Positions 52,224 through 59,418 of a stretch of 64,000 nucleotides of DNA are shown here, piece by piece. The position numbers were made by a program, and so were the translations under genes. Each line of letters begins with the position of its first letter. The stretch's first letter is position 1. Below the pieces are notes generated by a model. The model had not been told where the DNA came from, did not search any database, and saw only the letters and a program-made list of their open reading frames with translations. The DNA comes from Natrinema salinisoli (GTDB lineage: Archaea > Halobacteriota > Halobacteria > Halobacteriales > Natrialbaceae): contig NZ_CP084470.1 in NCBI RefSeq assembly GCF_020405205.1, forward strand, positions 186,001-250,000. Direction: 5' to 3'.

Positions 52224-52419
52224 GGGTGCTGCCGCGTTCTCAGTGGAGAGTGGATGTAGCACCGTCGTCGCCGCGGATCGAGTTGTCGCTCTATCGGCGG
52301 CTCGGAACCGTATTTTGTATTCGGCTGAACACCGGTGTATTGTAAAGAAGTGAATCAATTCATATTCATTGTGGTATGTTAGCGCGACTCTTACGTCCGT
52401 CGGCCCCGTATCTTCTCGT
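52224..52419. promoter_or_regulatory. promoter region of the Hsp20-like gene
   Basis: It contains ATTGTGGTATGTTA (52368-52381), one mismatch from the left half of the palindrome before the Bat-type gene at 12330, about 39 bp before ATG 52420. It may be a shared regulator half-site. Confidence 0.35.
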
Positions 52420-52656
52420 ATGAACGTACTAGGATTCCTCAGAGAGGCCGATCGAGGAGGAGCCGTCGTCCGAACGTACGACTACGATGACGAGAACATT
52501 ATCGTCGTCGATCTTGGGCAGACGAGCGATATCGAGACGGACTTGGTCGGAAAGACGGCGATCGTGGTGATCGGTGATCGACAGTTCGAGTTTGAACTCC
52601 CTCCCGACGCGAGGGATATATCGATCAAGAACGGGATTCTCACGATCTCAGAGTAA
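52420..52656 (+). CDS. DUF7127-like protein with an Hsp20/alpha-crystallin-type fold
   Basis: A 78-residue protein from ATG 52420 (MNVLGFLREADRGGAVVRTYDYDDENIIVVDLGQTSDIETDLVGKTAIVVIGDRQFEFELPPDARDISIKNGILTISE). The final ENGILTI-like motif (KNGILTIS) is the Hsp20 signature, and the strand pattern fits a minimal alpha-crystallin domain. Haloarchaeal members are annotated DUF7127. A chaperone role is inferred from the fold only. Confidence 0.8.
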   Translation: MNVLGFLREADRGGAVVRTYDYDDENIIVVDLGQTSDIETDLVGKTAIVVIGDRQFEFELPPDARDISIKNGILTISE

Positions 52657-52801
52657 TATAGCGCGCTCGTCACACCGACTATGGGACGAGTTTTCTGCCG
52701 GCTGATTTCGATTTTCAGACTACGGTGCTCGAGCCAAATTACGGATTCCAAACCACCGAGCGGTCGAACGGCAACTCGAAGAAGAACGAGTTCCTGTCGG
52801 A

Positions 52802-53044
52802 TTACTTGACTTCAACGTTCCCGTCTGCCCATACTATGACGTCCCGCTCACAGAATCGGAATTTGACGACCCCCGACCGTCGCTCGTGCTTCGACGTCGG
52901 TTCGAACAATTTATCCAACGCAATGGGATCGATTACATCCGCTAATCGGCACTCGAGGTCGGTCGGGTCGACGCCGTTTTTCGCCGCGACTGCCTCGACC
53001 ACGGCGAGGCTCGGCGGTTTGTCAACGGAATTATCGCGAGACAT
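52802..53044 (-). CDS. HalOD1 output domain protein
   Basis: An 80-residue protein. LAVVEAVAAKNGVDPTDLECRLADVIDPIALDKLF, then VKFRFCERDVIVWADGNVEV, is a complete HalOD1 motif set. It starts five bases after the stop of the DUF7344-type gene at 53050, forming the same two-gene unit as 7451-8075. Confidence 0.85.
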   Translation of the reverse strand: MSRDNSVDKPPSLAVVEAVAAKNGVDPTDLECRLADVIDPIALDKLFEPTSKHERRSGVVKFRFCERDVIVWADGNVEVK

Positions 53045-53049
53045 TCTCC

Positions 53050-53448
53050 CTATTTACGGCGGTAGTCGACTGTTTCCGACAACGCCGACACGTCGAAGAG
53101 TCCGGTCGGGTCCGGTAACGCTTGAGAGAGGAGATCCAGAATAGGGGTGACCGTAACGTTCTCTTCGACTCGGTCCCACTCGACGACGCCCGATTCGGAA
53201 AGTATCGGCAGATGAACGTGCTGCAGCTCGAGGAACGCTTCGAATTGCTGGTCGGCGGTCACGTCTTCGCTCGGAATCCCGCGTTCGAGGGCGGCGATCT
53301 CGGCAGCTAACCGAGAAACCGTCACTCGATCACGGTGAGTGAGGAGATACTGAAGCGCGTTTCGACGGGATGCGTCGGCCAAAATTACGTAAACCGTGTC
53401 GAGGAACTCGGGGCTCTCCAGTCGGTCAATGCTGAGTCGTTCAACCAT
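53050..53448 (-). CDS. DUF7344-type winged-helix regulator
   Basis: A 132-residue protein. LDTVYVILADASRRNALQYLLTHRDRVTVSRLAAEIAALE, then FEAFLELQHVHLPILSESGVVEWDRVEENVTV, is the DUF7344 winged helix with the H-V-H-L-P-x-L recognition part. It is cotranscribed with the HalOD1 gene. A Bat-type regulator gene follows upstream on the same strand, so three regulators sit together. Confidence 0.85.
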   Translation of the reverse strand: MVERLSIDRLESPEFLDTVYVILADASRRNALQYLLTHRDRVTVSRLAAEIAALERGIPSEDVTADQQFEAFLELQHVHLPILSESGVVEWDRVEENVTVTPILDLLSQALPDPTGLFDVSALSETVDYRRK

Positions 53449-53538
53449 GATCCGTGATGGAGTTGAACTGCGAAAGCCTTCGCTCCGTACTGCTCATGAC
53501 CTTTATCTTCGTAGTACTGCTTGTCCTGAATATCGGTA

Positions 53539-54198
53539 TTACCGGTTCCCGCTCCCGGATTGAAGCAACGCGGCACGAAGGACTTTGTCCGCTCCTCGAC
53601 GTACCCGTTCGGAGAGTGCCTGCACTGAGACGTCAAGTTCTGCAGCGAGTTCGTCGTACTCGACTTTCCGAGGGACTTTGAAGTAGCCGCGCTCGACCGC
53701 GAGCGCGAGCGCTTCGTGCTGTGCATCGGTCAAATCGAAGTCGTGACCGTTGGATGGACGCTCGGCAAGCGAGGAAACGCGGTTGAGCCGATACGTAATA
53801 TCGTGTTCGGCACAATAGTGGTTGAACTGAGCGAGTCCGGAGTGATCCTCAAACCGGATTCGAAATATCCACTCCTCGTCACTGTGCGCCTCGAGTATCG
53901 TAGCATTGGTGTTGGTGATCCCGGTAATCAACTGTTCGGCCGGATCTTCCCACACAATCTTGTAGAGCGCCCGATCGTCATATTGGTCGAGGACGGAAAT
54001 CGATTTTACGTTCGGACTCTCTTCCATCGCGGCCTCGAACGTCTCGAGATCGCTCCCGTAGCCCCAGATATAGGGCATGATCCGTTTTTCGGCGGGCACC
54101 ACACGTTCGAGTTCGACCGAGAGGCCGTCGTGTTCGGCGATGATCTGCCCGAGGAGAAATTGATTGGCTTGAATCGAAATTTCGGCAATAATAGTCAT
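53539..54198 (-). CDS. Bat-type (HTH_10) transcriptional regulator
   Basis: A 219-residue protein from ATG 54196-54198 (MTIIAEISIQANQFLLGQIIAEHDGLSVELERVVPAEKRIMPYIWGYG). The N-terminal bacterio-opsin-activator sensory fold is followed by FDLTDAQHEALALAVERGYFKVPRKVEYDELAAELDVSVQALSERVRRGADKVL, the HTH_10 domain. It is divergent from the cupin gene at 54306, with 107 bp between the starts, so the cupin gene is a likely target. Confidence 0.9.
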   Translation of the reverse strand: MTIIAEISIQANQFLLGQIIAEHDGLSVELERVVPAEKRIMPYIWGYGSDLETFEAAMEESPNVKSISVLDQYDDRALYKIVWEDPAEQLITGITNTNATILEAHSDEEWIFRIRFEDHSGLAQFNHYCAEHDITYRLNRVSSLAERPSNGHDFDLTDAQHEALALAVERGYFKVPRKVEYDELAAELDVSVQALSERVRRGADKVLRAALLQSGSGNR

Positions 54199-54305
54199 AG
54201 GAGGGATAGGCGTCAATAGGTAATAGATCCTCCCTCACTCGTTCAGACCTATCGACTCGCGTTCGTGCTCGGTCTCTTTTATCTTGTTGCAAGCCGCCCA
54301 TACAT

Positions 54306-54800
54306 GTGATAGGTTCACACACCACATCCGATCAGAAGTACAACATCGATCTCGGTAAGCTCGGCGCGAAATTGGAGATCGCCCGGACCGAAAACGAGGC
54401 GAATGTCGCCATCGTCGAACATACACTTCCGCCGCACACGCTCGCCGCCCCACTGCACCGACACAGCCGGGAGGACGAGATCTCTTACGTACTGGATGGT
54501 GAGATGACCGTGCTCGCTGGCGACGAAATCTGGACCGTCCCCGCGGACGAGGCTACCGTCAAGGGCCGGAACGTCTGGCACACCTTCTGGAACGCGGCCG
54601 ACGAACCGCTCCGGTTCCTCGAGATTATCGCCCCCGGCGAGTTCTCGGAGTTCTTCGCGGAGATCGCGCACGTTTACCCGGTCGATCCCGCGGACGAGGA
54701 GGCGCTCGCTCGTTTCGAGGAAATCTGCGAGCGGTACGGCTTCGAGGCCGACCTCGAGAGCGTTCCGCCGCTCTGCGAGGAATACGGTCTGCGCATATAA
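54306..54800 (+). CDS. cupin-domain protein
   Basis: A 164-residue protein from GTG 54306. A TATA-like TTTTATC about 28 bp upstream supports a leaderless GTG start. The cupin motifs are PLHRHSREDEISYVLDGEMTVLAGDE (motif 1, with H-R-H and E) and GRNVWHTFWNAADEPLRFLEII (motif 2, with a His). This is a single-domain metal-binding cupin of the quercetinase/oxidase-like type. The substrate is unknown. It is divergent from a Bat-type regulator. Confidence 0.9.
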   Translation: MIGSHTTSDQKYNIDLGKLGAKLEIARTENEANVAIVEHTLPPHTLAAPLHRHSREDEISYVLDGEMTVLAGDEIWTVPADEATVKGRNVWHTFWNAADEPLRFLEIIAPGEFSEFFAEIAHVYPVDPADEEALARFEEICERYGFEADLESVPPLCEEYGLRI

Positions 54801-54913
54801 CTGACAGATAGCGGTCGGGTGCTGGTATGCGCAGCAGTACTTTATTTTGTCCGAAGCGCCATTTTCATGGGAATAAGATATTAAATCCATATTCTCGACA
54901 CTATGTAAACACG

Positions 54914-55235
54914 TGGTCGCTGGCGGTCGAAAGCGGAACCAAATCTCGCCCACGGACTGGGCAAAGTGCGCCGATTGGCGAGTGCGCTCGAGCTCTCCGA
55001 TTCGGTCCGTGACCAGGCGTGTCAGCTCTTCCGGAGCGCCCAGAACGAGGATCTGCTTCGTGGCAGACCCATCGAGGCCGTCGCCGCGGCCAGCGTGTAC
55101 AGAGCCTGCAGGTGCAACGGCCGCTCACGGTTGGTGGGCGGCATCAGCGAGATGGCCCGCGTCGCGGATACCAGGAACGTCACACCAACTACGGTCCGGA
55201 CGCATCATGAGACGCTCGATGAACTCGCGATCTAG
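54914..55235 (+). pseudogene. tfb: TFB fragment (first cyclin-like repeat)
   Basis: The frame RWRSKAEPNLAHGLGKVRRLASALELSDSVRDQACQLFRSAQNEDLLRGRPIEAVAAASVYRACRCNGRSRLVGGISEMARVADTRNVTPTTVRTHHETLDELAI matches the TFB core from just after the B-linker through the first repeat. The zinc ribbon, linker and second repeat are missing. It is a third TFB-derived piece in this window. The sequence upstream (54801-54913) is unrelated. Confidence 0.75.
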
Positions 55236-55720
55236 ACCGGCCAGGTAGGGAGCGAGGGCGTCCCATTCTCCCAGCGAATCGACTCTATCGCCGCCGGGAG
55301 TTGCTGTAGTCGGTCATCGAGGACGGCGAGTGGGTGCGCATCGAGAAACGTCGCGCTATGCCGATCGACCGGCATGTCTTCGTGATTGAGCTGGATGTGA
55401 CAGGGCCCAAGATCCGGATGATCGGCATCATGGTGGAAGCCGAGCATCAGGTTCTGGTCCGGTTCGACCCAGTTGATGCGATAGTATTCGTGGTCGACAC
55501 CGGCTGGGTACCAGAACCAAATCTCCAGTCGTGCGGTCTCTGCGTCGTAGGAGTTACTCAGGAACGTGGTTGGATCGATATCCGCGATGACGTACCGGGG
55601 TCGGCGTCGAGATGGGCGATAGAGCACGTCCTCACAACCCGCTTGATTCGTCAATCGGTCGTGAACGTCGTGGAGGAGGGTCCGCTGTGTATAGCGGTCG
55701 CGACTAGCGAGAAAGATCAT
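55232..55720 (-). CDS. hypothetical haloarchaeal protein paired with a DUF7342-type HTH gene
   Basis: A 162-residue protein from ATG 55718-55720. IWFWYPAGVDHEYYRINWVEPDQNLMLGFHHDADHPDLGPCHIQLNHEDMPVDRHSATFLDAHPLAVLDDRLQQLP is conserved-looking, with several His and Asp residues (HHDADHPDLG, HIQLNHED) that could form a metal site. The upstream HTH gene on the same strand is 17 bp away. This two-gene unit recurs in haloarchaea as I recall it, in a toxin-antitoxin-like arrangement. The function is not known. Confidence 0.75.
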   Translation of the reverse strand: MIFLASRDRYTQRTLLHDVHDRLTNQAGCEDVLYRPSRRRPRYVIADIDPTTFLSNSYDAETARLEIWFWYPAGVDHEYYRINWVEPDQNLMLGFHHDADHPDLGPCHIQLNHEDMPVDRHSATFLDAHPLAVLDDRLQQLPAAIESIRWENGTPSLPTWPV

Positions 55721-55737
55721 ACTGTGAGAGAGGGGGA

Positions 55738-56289
55738 TTAGCTCGTAGCGTGGTCAGCCACATCGGTCATCTGTTCGCGAGCGGCTTCGACGTCGGAGTA
55801 GAGTTCCAGTGCGTGCTTGATGAGTCGGCGATCTTCCTCGTTCTCGCGCCAGAACGCGATGACGTCGCGGCGTTCGCGGAGTTCCTCACTTGCAAGGTCG
55901 CCGTCGGCGAGCGACTGTTCGAGGTCCTCCCACGTCTCGACGTCGTAGGTCGCCTGCCACTCCTCGATCTCCTCGGTGATCGCGGCCAGTTCGTTCCGAA
56001 GCTCCTCGCGCGTGTTCTCCTCGATGAGCGAGCGGATTTCCTCGAAGAGCAGTTGCGTGTAGTCCGGCTGGTAGAGCGTCGTCTCGCCGGCCTCGACCCG
56101 ACGCAACTGCCCCTGCTCGACGAGATCTCTGAGTTCCTCGCTGGTCGTGCTCCAGGCTGCGTCGGCCTGTTCGCTGATCCAGTTGACGGACCGCGGTTCG
56201 CGAAGCGTCTCCGCGACCGCCCGAATACGGTCGCGGGCGCTCATCGACTCACTCCACGACTGGACCCCATCTCGCGAGGATTCGGACAT
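55738..56289 (-). CDS. DUF7342-type helix-turn-helix protein
   Basis: A 183-residue protein from ATG 56287-56289 (MSESSRDGVQSWSESMSARDRIRAVAETLREPRSVNWISEQADAAWSTTSEELRDLVEQGQLRRV). A winged helix at about 15-75 is followed by a long coiled-coil-like helical part (FEEIRSLIEENTREELRNELAAITEEIEEWQATYDVETWEDLEQ) and FWRENEEDRRLIKHALELYSDVEAAREQ. It is the first gene of a pair with 55232-55720. It is probably a DNA-binding antitoxin or regulator. Confidence 0.85.
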   Translation of the reverse strand: MSESSRDGVQSWSESMSARDRIRAVAETLREPRSVNWISEQADAAWSTTSEELRDLVEQGQLRRVEAGETTLYQPDYTQLLFEEIRSLIEENTREELRNELAAITEEIEEWQATYDVETWEDLEQSLADGDLASEELRERRDVIAFWRENEEDRRLIKHALELYSDVEAAREQMTDVADHATS

Positions 56290-56413
56290 GCTTGGCACCT
56301 CTTACTACAGTGTTGGCGCTGTACTCCCATATAAGTTTGTACTCTCTCGCATAATCAAGAGGGCGTTGCGAGCGAGGGCGTCCGTACGTTGAAATACGAA
56401 ACCGACAGAAGTT

Positions 56414-57302
56414 ATGAGCCAACCGATGAACAACCGATATTCTGACTTCGAGGAACTGCGGCCGACCGGCGAGGCACCCACATTCCGGACGAGAAGTTGG
56501 ACGACGGCTGTGATGGTGACCCCCGGCGGCAACGCGTCGCGACGAGCACGGGGGCTACCCCGATGTACCGATGGCCGCCGACGGCGAGTGCCGATCCTGT
56601 GGGGCGTCAATCCCAGACGGGCAGACGAAATGCCGGTTCTGTATCACCAACCATCTCGGGAGTGACGCCACCAGCACGGATAAGGCGGCGACGACGTTCC
56701 CCGGAATCGTCCACCTGGTCGTCGAGTCGACCACGTTCTACGGCGCCGTGGCGAAGGGCGGCGGCGCGGCGACCCTCCTCACCGCCAACGAGGCGGAACC
56801 GGCCGTCGACGACTATACGCTCATCTACGACCTCGACGAGGCGCCGGCGCGCCAGCTGGCTGAGCAATGGCCCTGACTCCCTGACGCGGTACAGGTGTCG
56901 TCAAAAGAGGGTGAGCGGCTTCTCAGTGCCGCCCGTGACCGGACAGGCAGGAACGAGGAAGGAGTGTCGGAGCACCAGGAGCAGCCCCCGACGCGGCTCT
57001 ACGATCAGCGTGGGAACGGCATCCGCGATGAGTCGCGTCTCGGTGCGGTCATCGACGACGCCGACAATACGGTGTGGCTGGTTCCAGCGATGGCGCTGAC
57101 CGAATCCGCCGGCGAGGCTGAGGCTGATAGCCAGGTTTCGTCGGTACCGACGATGCAGCAACTGGACTGTCAGAACTGTGGGCGAGCGACCGACCACCGG
57201 TTCAAGACCCATGAATCGGTCCCAGATGAGGCGTGGACGGGACAAGCGAACTGGGAGTGCCGGGTGTGTGGCTCGGCTCGCTATGGACCCAGTCTCGAGT
57301 AG
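56414..57302 (+). pseudogene. conserved zinc-ribbon protein (annotated elsewhere as biosurfactant protein 1) with a frameshift and an in-frame TGA
   Basis: MNNRYSDFEELRPTGEAPTFRTRSWTTAVMVTPGGNASRRA is read in one frame, then shifts near 56540 to ...GGYPDVPMAADGECRSCGASIPDGQTKCRFCITNHL (two C-x-x-C pairs). It continues as GIVHLVVESTTFYGAVAKGGGAATLL...ARQLAEQWP to TGA 56874-56876. The same frame resumes as LPDAVQVSSKEGERLLSAARDRTG ... LDCQNCGRATDHRFKTHESVPDEAWTGQANWECRVCGSARYGP, a second zinc ribbon, to 57302. As I recall the family, relatives have W-P-S-L-P-D, so TCA to TGA. The whole is a plasmid-type haloarchaeal protein of unknown function. Confidence 0.75.
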
Positions 57303-57321
57303 CCTCAGTGCTGAGCGTCGA

Positions 57322-57363
57322 TTAACCAACAACCTGCGAGTACCGTCGAGGTTCGTTGGTGAA
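57322..57363. repeat. inverted repeat TTAACCAACAA type, copy 2
   Basis: TTAACCAACAACC (57322-57334) and GGTTCGTTGGTGAA (57350-57363) form an imperfect inverted repeat. The loop again starts TGCGAGT. It stands between the zinc-ribbon pseudogene and a hairpin-motif gene, as copy 1 does at 20667. Confidence 0.55.
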
Positions 57364-57406
57364 GGCCGCGAGCTCCTGCAAGCCCGACGCCAGTCTCGAT
57401 GGGGAG

Positions 57407-57436
57407 TCTTTCCGCGCCGGCGAGCGGTGAGGCGCT
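57407..57436 (+). promoter_or_regulatory. hairpin motif, copy 9
   Basis: GTCTTTCCGCGCC, then GGCGAGCGGTGAGGCGC: GCGCC pairs with GGCGC. It ends 4 bp before ATG 57441, closer than in other copies. Confidence 0.5.
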
Positions 57437-57440
57437 TCCG

Positions 57441-57629
57441 ATGGAGCAAGAGTTCAAACAGGGCTACCGGATGCATCGTGTACTCAGCAATATCAACCGA
57501 CTCGACGTTGACCGGTTGGACGACGCGGATCGAGAACGAGTCGAGACCGCGAGAGGTCTTCTGGAAGAGGTGAGCCTTCTCACGCGGCTGGGCGACGGAG
57601 CCGGGGCGGACGCCCACGCAGATTCCTAA
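57441..57629 (+). CDS. small helical haloarchaeal plasmid protein, 62 aa
   Basis: ATG 57441 gives MEQEFKQGYRMHRVLSNINRLDVDRLDDADRERVETARGLLEEVSLLTRLGDGAGADAHADS. It is fully helical and charged, with no known domain. The ATG follows the hairpin motif by 4 bp, as expected for a short-leader or leaderless transcript. Part of the plasmid-type set. Confidence 0.6.
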   Translation: MEQEFKQGYRMHRVLSNINRLDVDRLDDADRERVETARGLLEEVSLLTRLGDGAGADAHADS

Positions 57630-57672
57630 CTGGAGTCGCCGGCCACGCCTCGGGAGGCACCTCTCGCGTCGG

Positions 57673-57702
57673 TTTATTGCCCCCGACAGGCGTGCGGGGG
57701 CG
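57673..57702 (+). promoter_or_regulatory. T-rich box plus GCCCCC hairpin motif, copy 10
   Basis: GGTTTATTGCCCCC, then GACAGGCGTGCGGGGGC: GCCCCC pairs with GGGGGC. It ends 18 bp before ATG 57721. Confidence 0.65.
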
Positions 57703-57720
57703 ACCCCGTGAAGTCCAGAC

Positions 57721-58107
57721 ATGGCGACACTGCAAGCTGCGACGACGTCGACCGGCGCGATTGTATCGGATCCGTAAACAGTCCGCGAGCTCTGTGAGAG
57801 CTACTGCTTCGGGACGCTCGACTGGGAGGTCACTGAGGACGGAGAGCTCACCATCTGGGCGGACGACGACTTCGAGGTGTACGAGACGCGGGAGAACAGC
57901 CTCCCGGACTACGAGGGCGGCATCGTGACCCACGAATTCCTGCGAGAACCCGCCGACCACCCCGAAGCCGACGAAGAACTCGATATCCAGACAGCGGGGT
58001 TCACCAAGTGCCGCTTTCCTGTGCTGGCGAAGCGGTACGTTGTTCGCGACGGCGAAGTCCTCCACGCGGACCTCAGTTCTCCCGACCCGATCGACGAGTG
58101 GCAGTAG
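57721..58107 (+). pseudogene. conserved haloarchaeal plasmid protein with an in-frame TAA
   Basis: ATG 57721 gives MATLQAATTSTGAIVSDP and then TAA 57775-57777. The same frame continues as TVRELCESYCFGTLDWEVTEDGELTIWADDDFEVYETRENSLPDYEGGIVTHEFLREPADHPEADEELDIQTAGFTKCRFPVLAKRYVVRDGEVLHADLSSPDPIDEWQ to 58107. The C-terminal 110 residues are well preserved. A CAA or GAA codon would restore the gene (about 128 residues). The hairpin motif precedes the original start, showing this start is the right one. Internal GTG 57877 could start a shorter product. Confidence 0.7.
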
Positions 58108-58316
58108 GTGATGATACGGTTTCTTTATTCAGATTTAGGGGTGAAACAGACGGTCAGTACAAGGTGGTATCTCACATCCCAAACATGAGGTCGGTAGCTT
58201 GCCGCTGCAAGCGAATTCCGGTGTGTGTCGTAATACGAGGGAGAGGTTGTTGTCTTTGACATGAGTGCCAGTAGGGGGTGGCGAACCAATACGACAATAA
58301 ATCAATAAGTAATATA

Positions 58317-58607
58317 CTATTGCACGTTTATAACGTCCTCTTTGGGGACATAGATGTTCTTACCGGGCGATGTTTTCCGTGTCTTTATTTCTGTATGCAA
58401 GGACCGAGAGTCAAATAAGGAGTCCCAATTGTCCTGTGTATAATAAAATATATTCTCGCATTTGGGGCATTCAATTTCAATATGTGTAGGTGGAATGCTC
58501 TCATTAGTTAACTTTGCTGACTTTTCATCAGGAATCGTTATAGAGTCGATTCGATGAGGGCAGTACCCACAATCTCTTTCGAACATCCCCGTCTCGATCT
58601 CGTGCAT
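58317..58607 (-). CDS. hypothetical protein with two CxxC pairs
   Basis: A 96-residue protein from ATG 58605-58607: MHEIETGMFERDCGYCPHRIDSITIPDEKSAKLTNESIPPTHIEIECPKCENIFYYTQDNWDSLFDSRSLHTEIKTRKTSPGKNIYVPKEDVINVQ. C-G-Y-C and C-P-K-C suggest one zinc ribbon. It is AT-rich and less acidic than its neighbours, indicating different origin. No family recognised. The region between 58108 and 58316 holds no gene. Confidence 0.6.
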   Translation of the reverse strand: MHEIETGMFERDCGYCPHRIDSITIPDEKSAKLTNESIPPTHIEIECPKCENIFYYTQDNWDSLFDSRSLHTEIKTRKTSPGKNIYVPKEDVINVQ

Positions 58608-58747
58608 ATCTGAGCATTATATGCCCTTTACAAATGGATATTGTGCCTCCCAATCATACAACATAAGCAGATTCACTTACCGATTTATCCCCCTGATTAC
58701 AGTACTAATCTCGGGTAAAAATCCTCGCTAGCAACTACTGGAGCGTT

Positions 58748-58774
58748 GTTCGTCCCCCGGGAGGGGTGCGGGGC
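58748..58774 (+). promoter_or_regulatory. hairpin motif, copy 11
   Basis: GTTCGTCCCCC, then GGGAGGGGTGCGGGGC: CCCCC pairs with GGGG. It ends 36 bp before the former start (ATA 58811) of the DUF6735 remnant. Confidence 0.6.
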
Positions 58775-58810
58775 AATCGAGTCGCGGTCGCCCCGTGAGG
58801 TGATTGCTCG

Positions 58811-59050
58811 ATAGAACACCGCGCACTCGTTGCGTATGAACGCACAGACGGACAGTACACGCTCCACTACAGCCATTGGGGCGCAGCGAACCTGAAGCTC
58901 AAACACCGAATCTCGGCGGAAACGCCGTTCGGTGGCGAAGACACCGATTCGAAGTGGGCGAAACAGCTGCTGGCGGAACTGGCCGATGGCCTCGAGGCAG
59001 ATGCCGTCGCGTACTGGTCAAATGAAAGACCGGCATTAGATATGCGGTAG
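58811..59050 (+). pseudogene. DUF6735 gene remnant, start codon lost and 3' part missing
   Basis: The frame HRALVAYERTDGQYTLHYSHWGAANLKLKHRISAETPFGGEDTDSKWAKQLLAELADGLEADAV is the N-terminus of the haloarchaeal DUF6735 family. The position expected to hold ATG-GGA reads ATA-GAA (58811-58816), so the start is mutated. After GLEADAVA (about 59015) the sequence changes to an unrelated stretch and stops at 59050. An upstream hairpin motif marks the old promoter. Confidence 0.7.
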
Positions 59051-59340
59051 GAGAGTTCTGTTTGGGAAATTCCTGTTGATAGTGGCACTTGAGCTTCAAT
59101 CAGTTTGGACCGAGCTGTGTCGGACTGCAGCTGTTCGCAGGCTCGTATGTCTGCTTCGATCACCGGCGCCGTATCAAGATAGGTTTGTTGAGCAGTGAGG
59201 TTCCGATCGAACACATCACGTTGAACACGAAGAGAGTCGGTGACTTATTGCTGACTTTGGACAAGTTTGCGGCCCTTGGGAGTAACCCTCAGGATCTTTT
59301 TTGCCTGAGTAAGTTGCGTTACGGACCCTTCGAATGTCCA
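59016..59340 (-). pseudogene. unidentified gene remnant with an in-frame TAA
   Basis: On the minus strand one frame reads WTFEGSVTQLTQAKKILRVTPKGRKLVQSQQ, TAA (about 59245), then VTDSLRVQRDVFDRNLTAQQTYLDTAPVIEADIRACEQLQSDTARSKLIEAQVPLSTGISQTELSYRISNAGLSFDQ. Both parts look coding. I do not recognise the family; LRVTPKGRKL is winged-helix-like. It ends at the same junction as the DUF6735 remnant, indicating that a recombination event joined two broken genes. Confidence 0.45.
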
Positions 59341-59418
59341 AGATCGAAGGCGGCTACGGAATCATACCCCGTCAGCGATGGTGGAATTCCAGCACCTATT
59401 TTCATGGGACAGGGGTTG

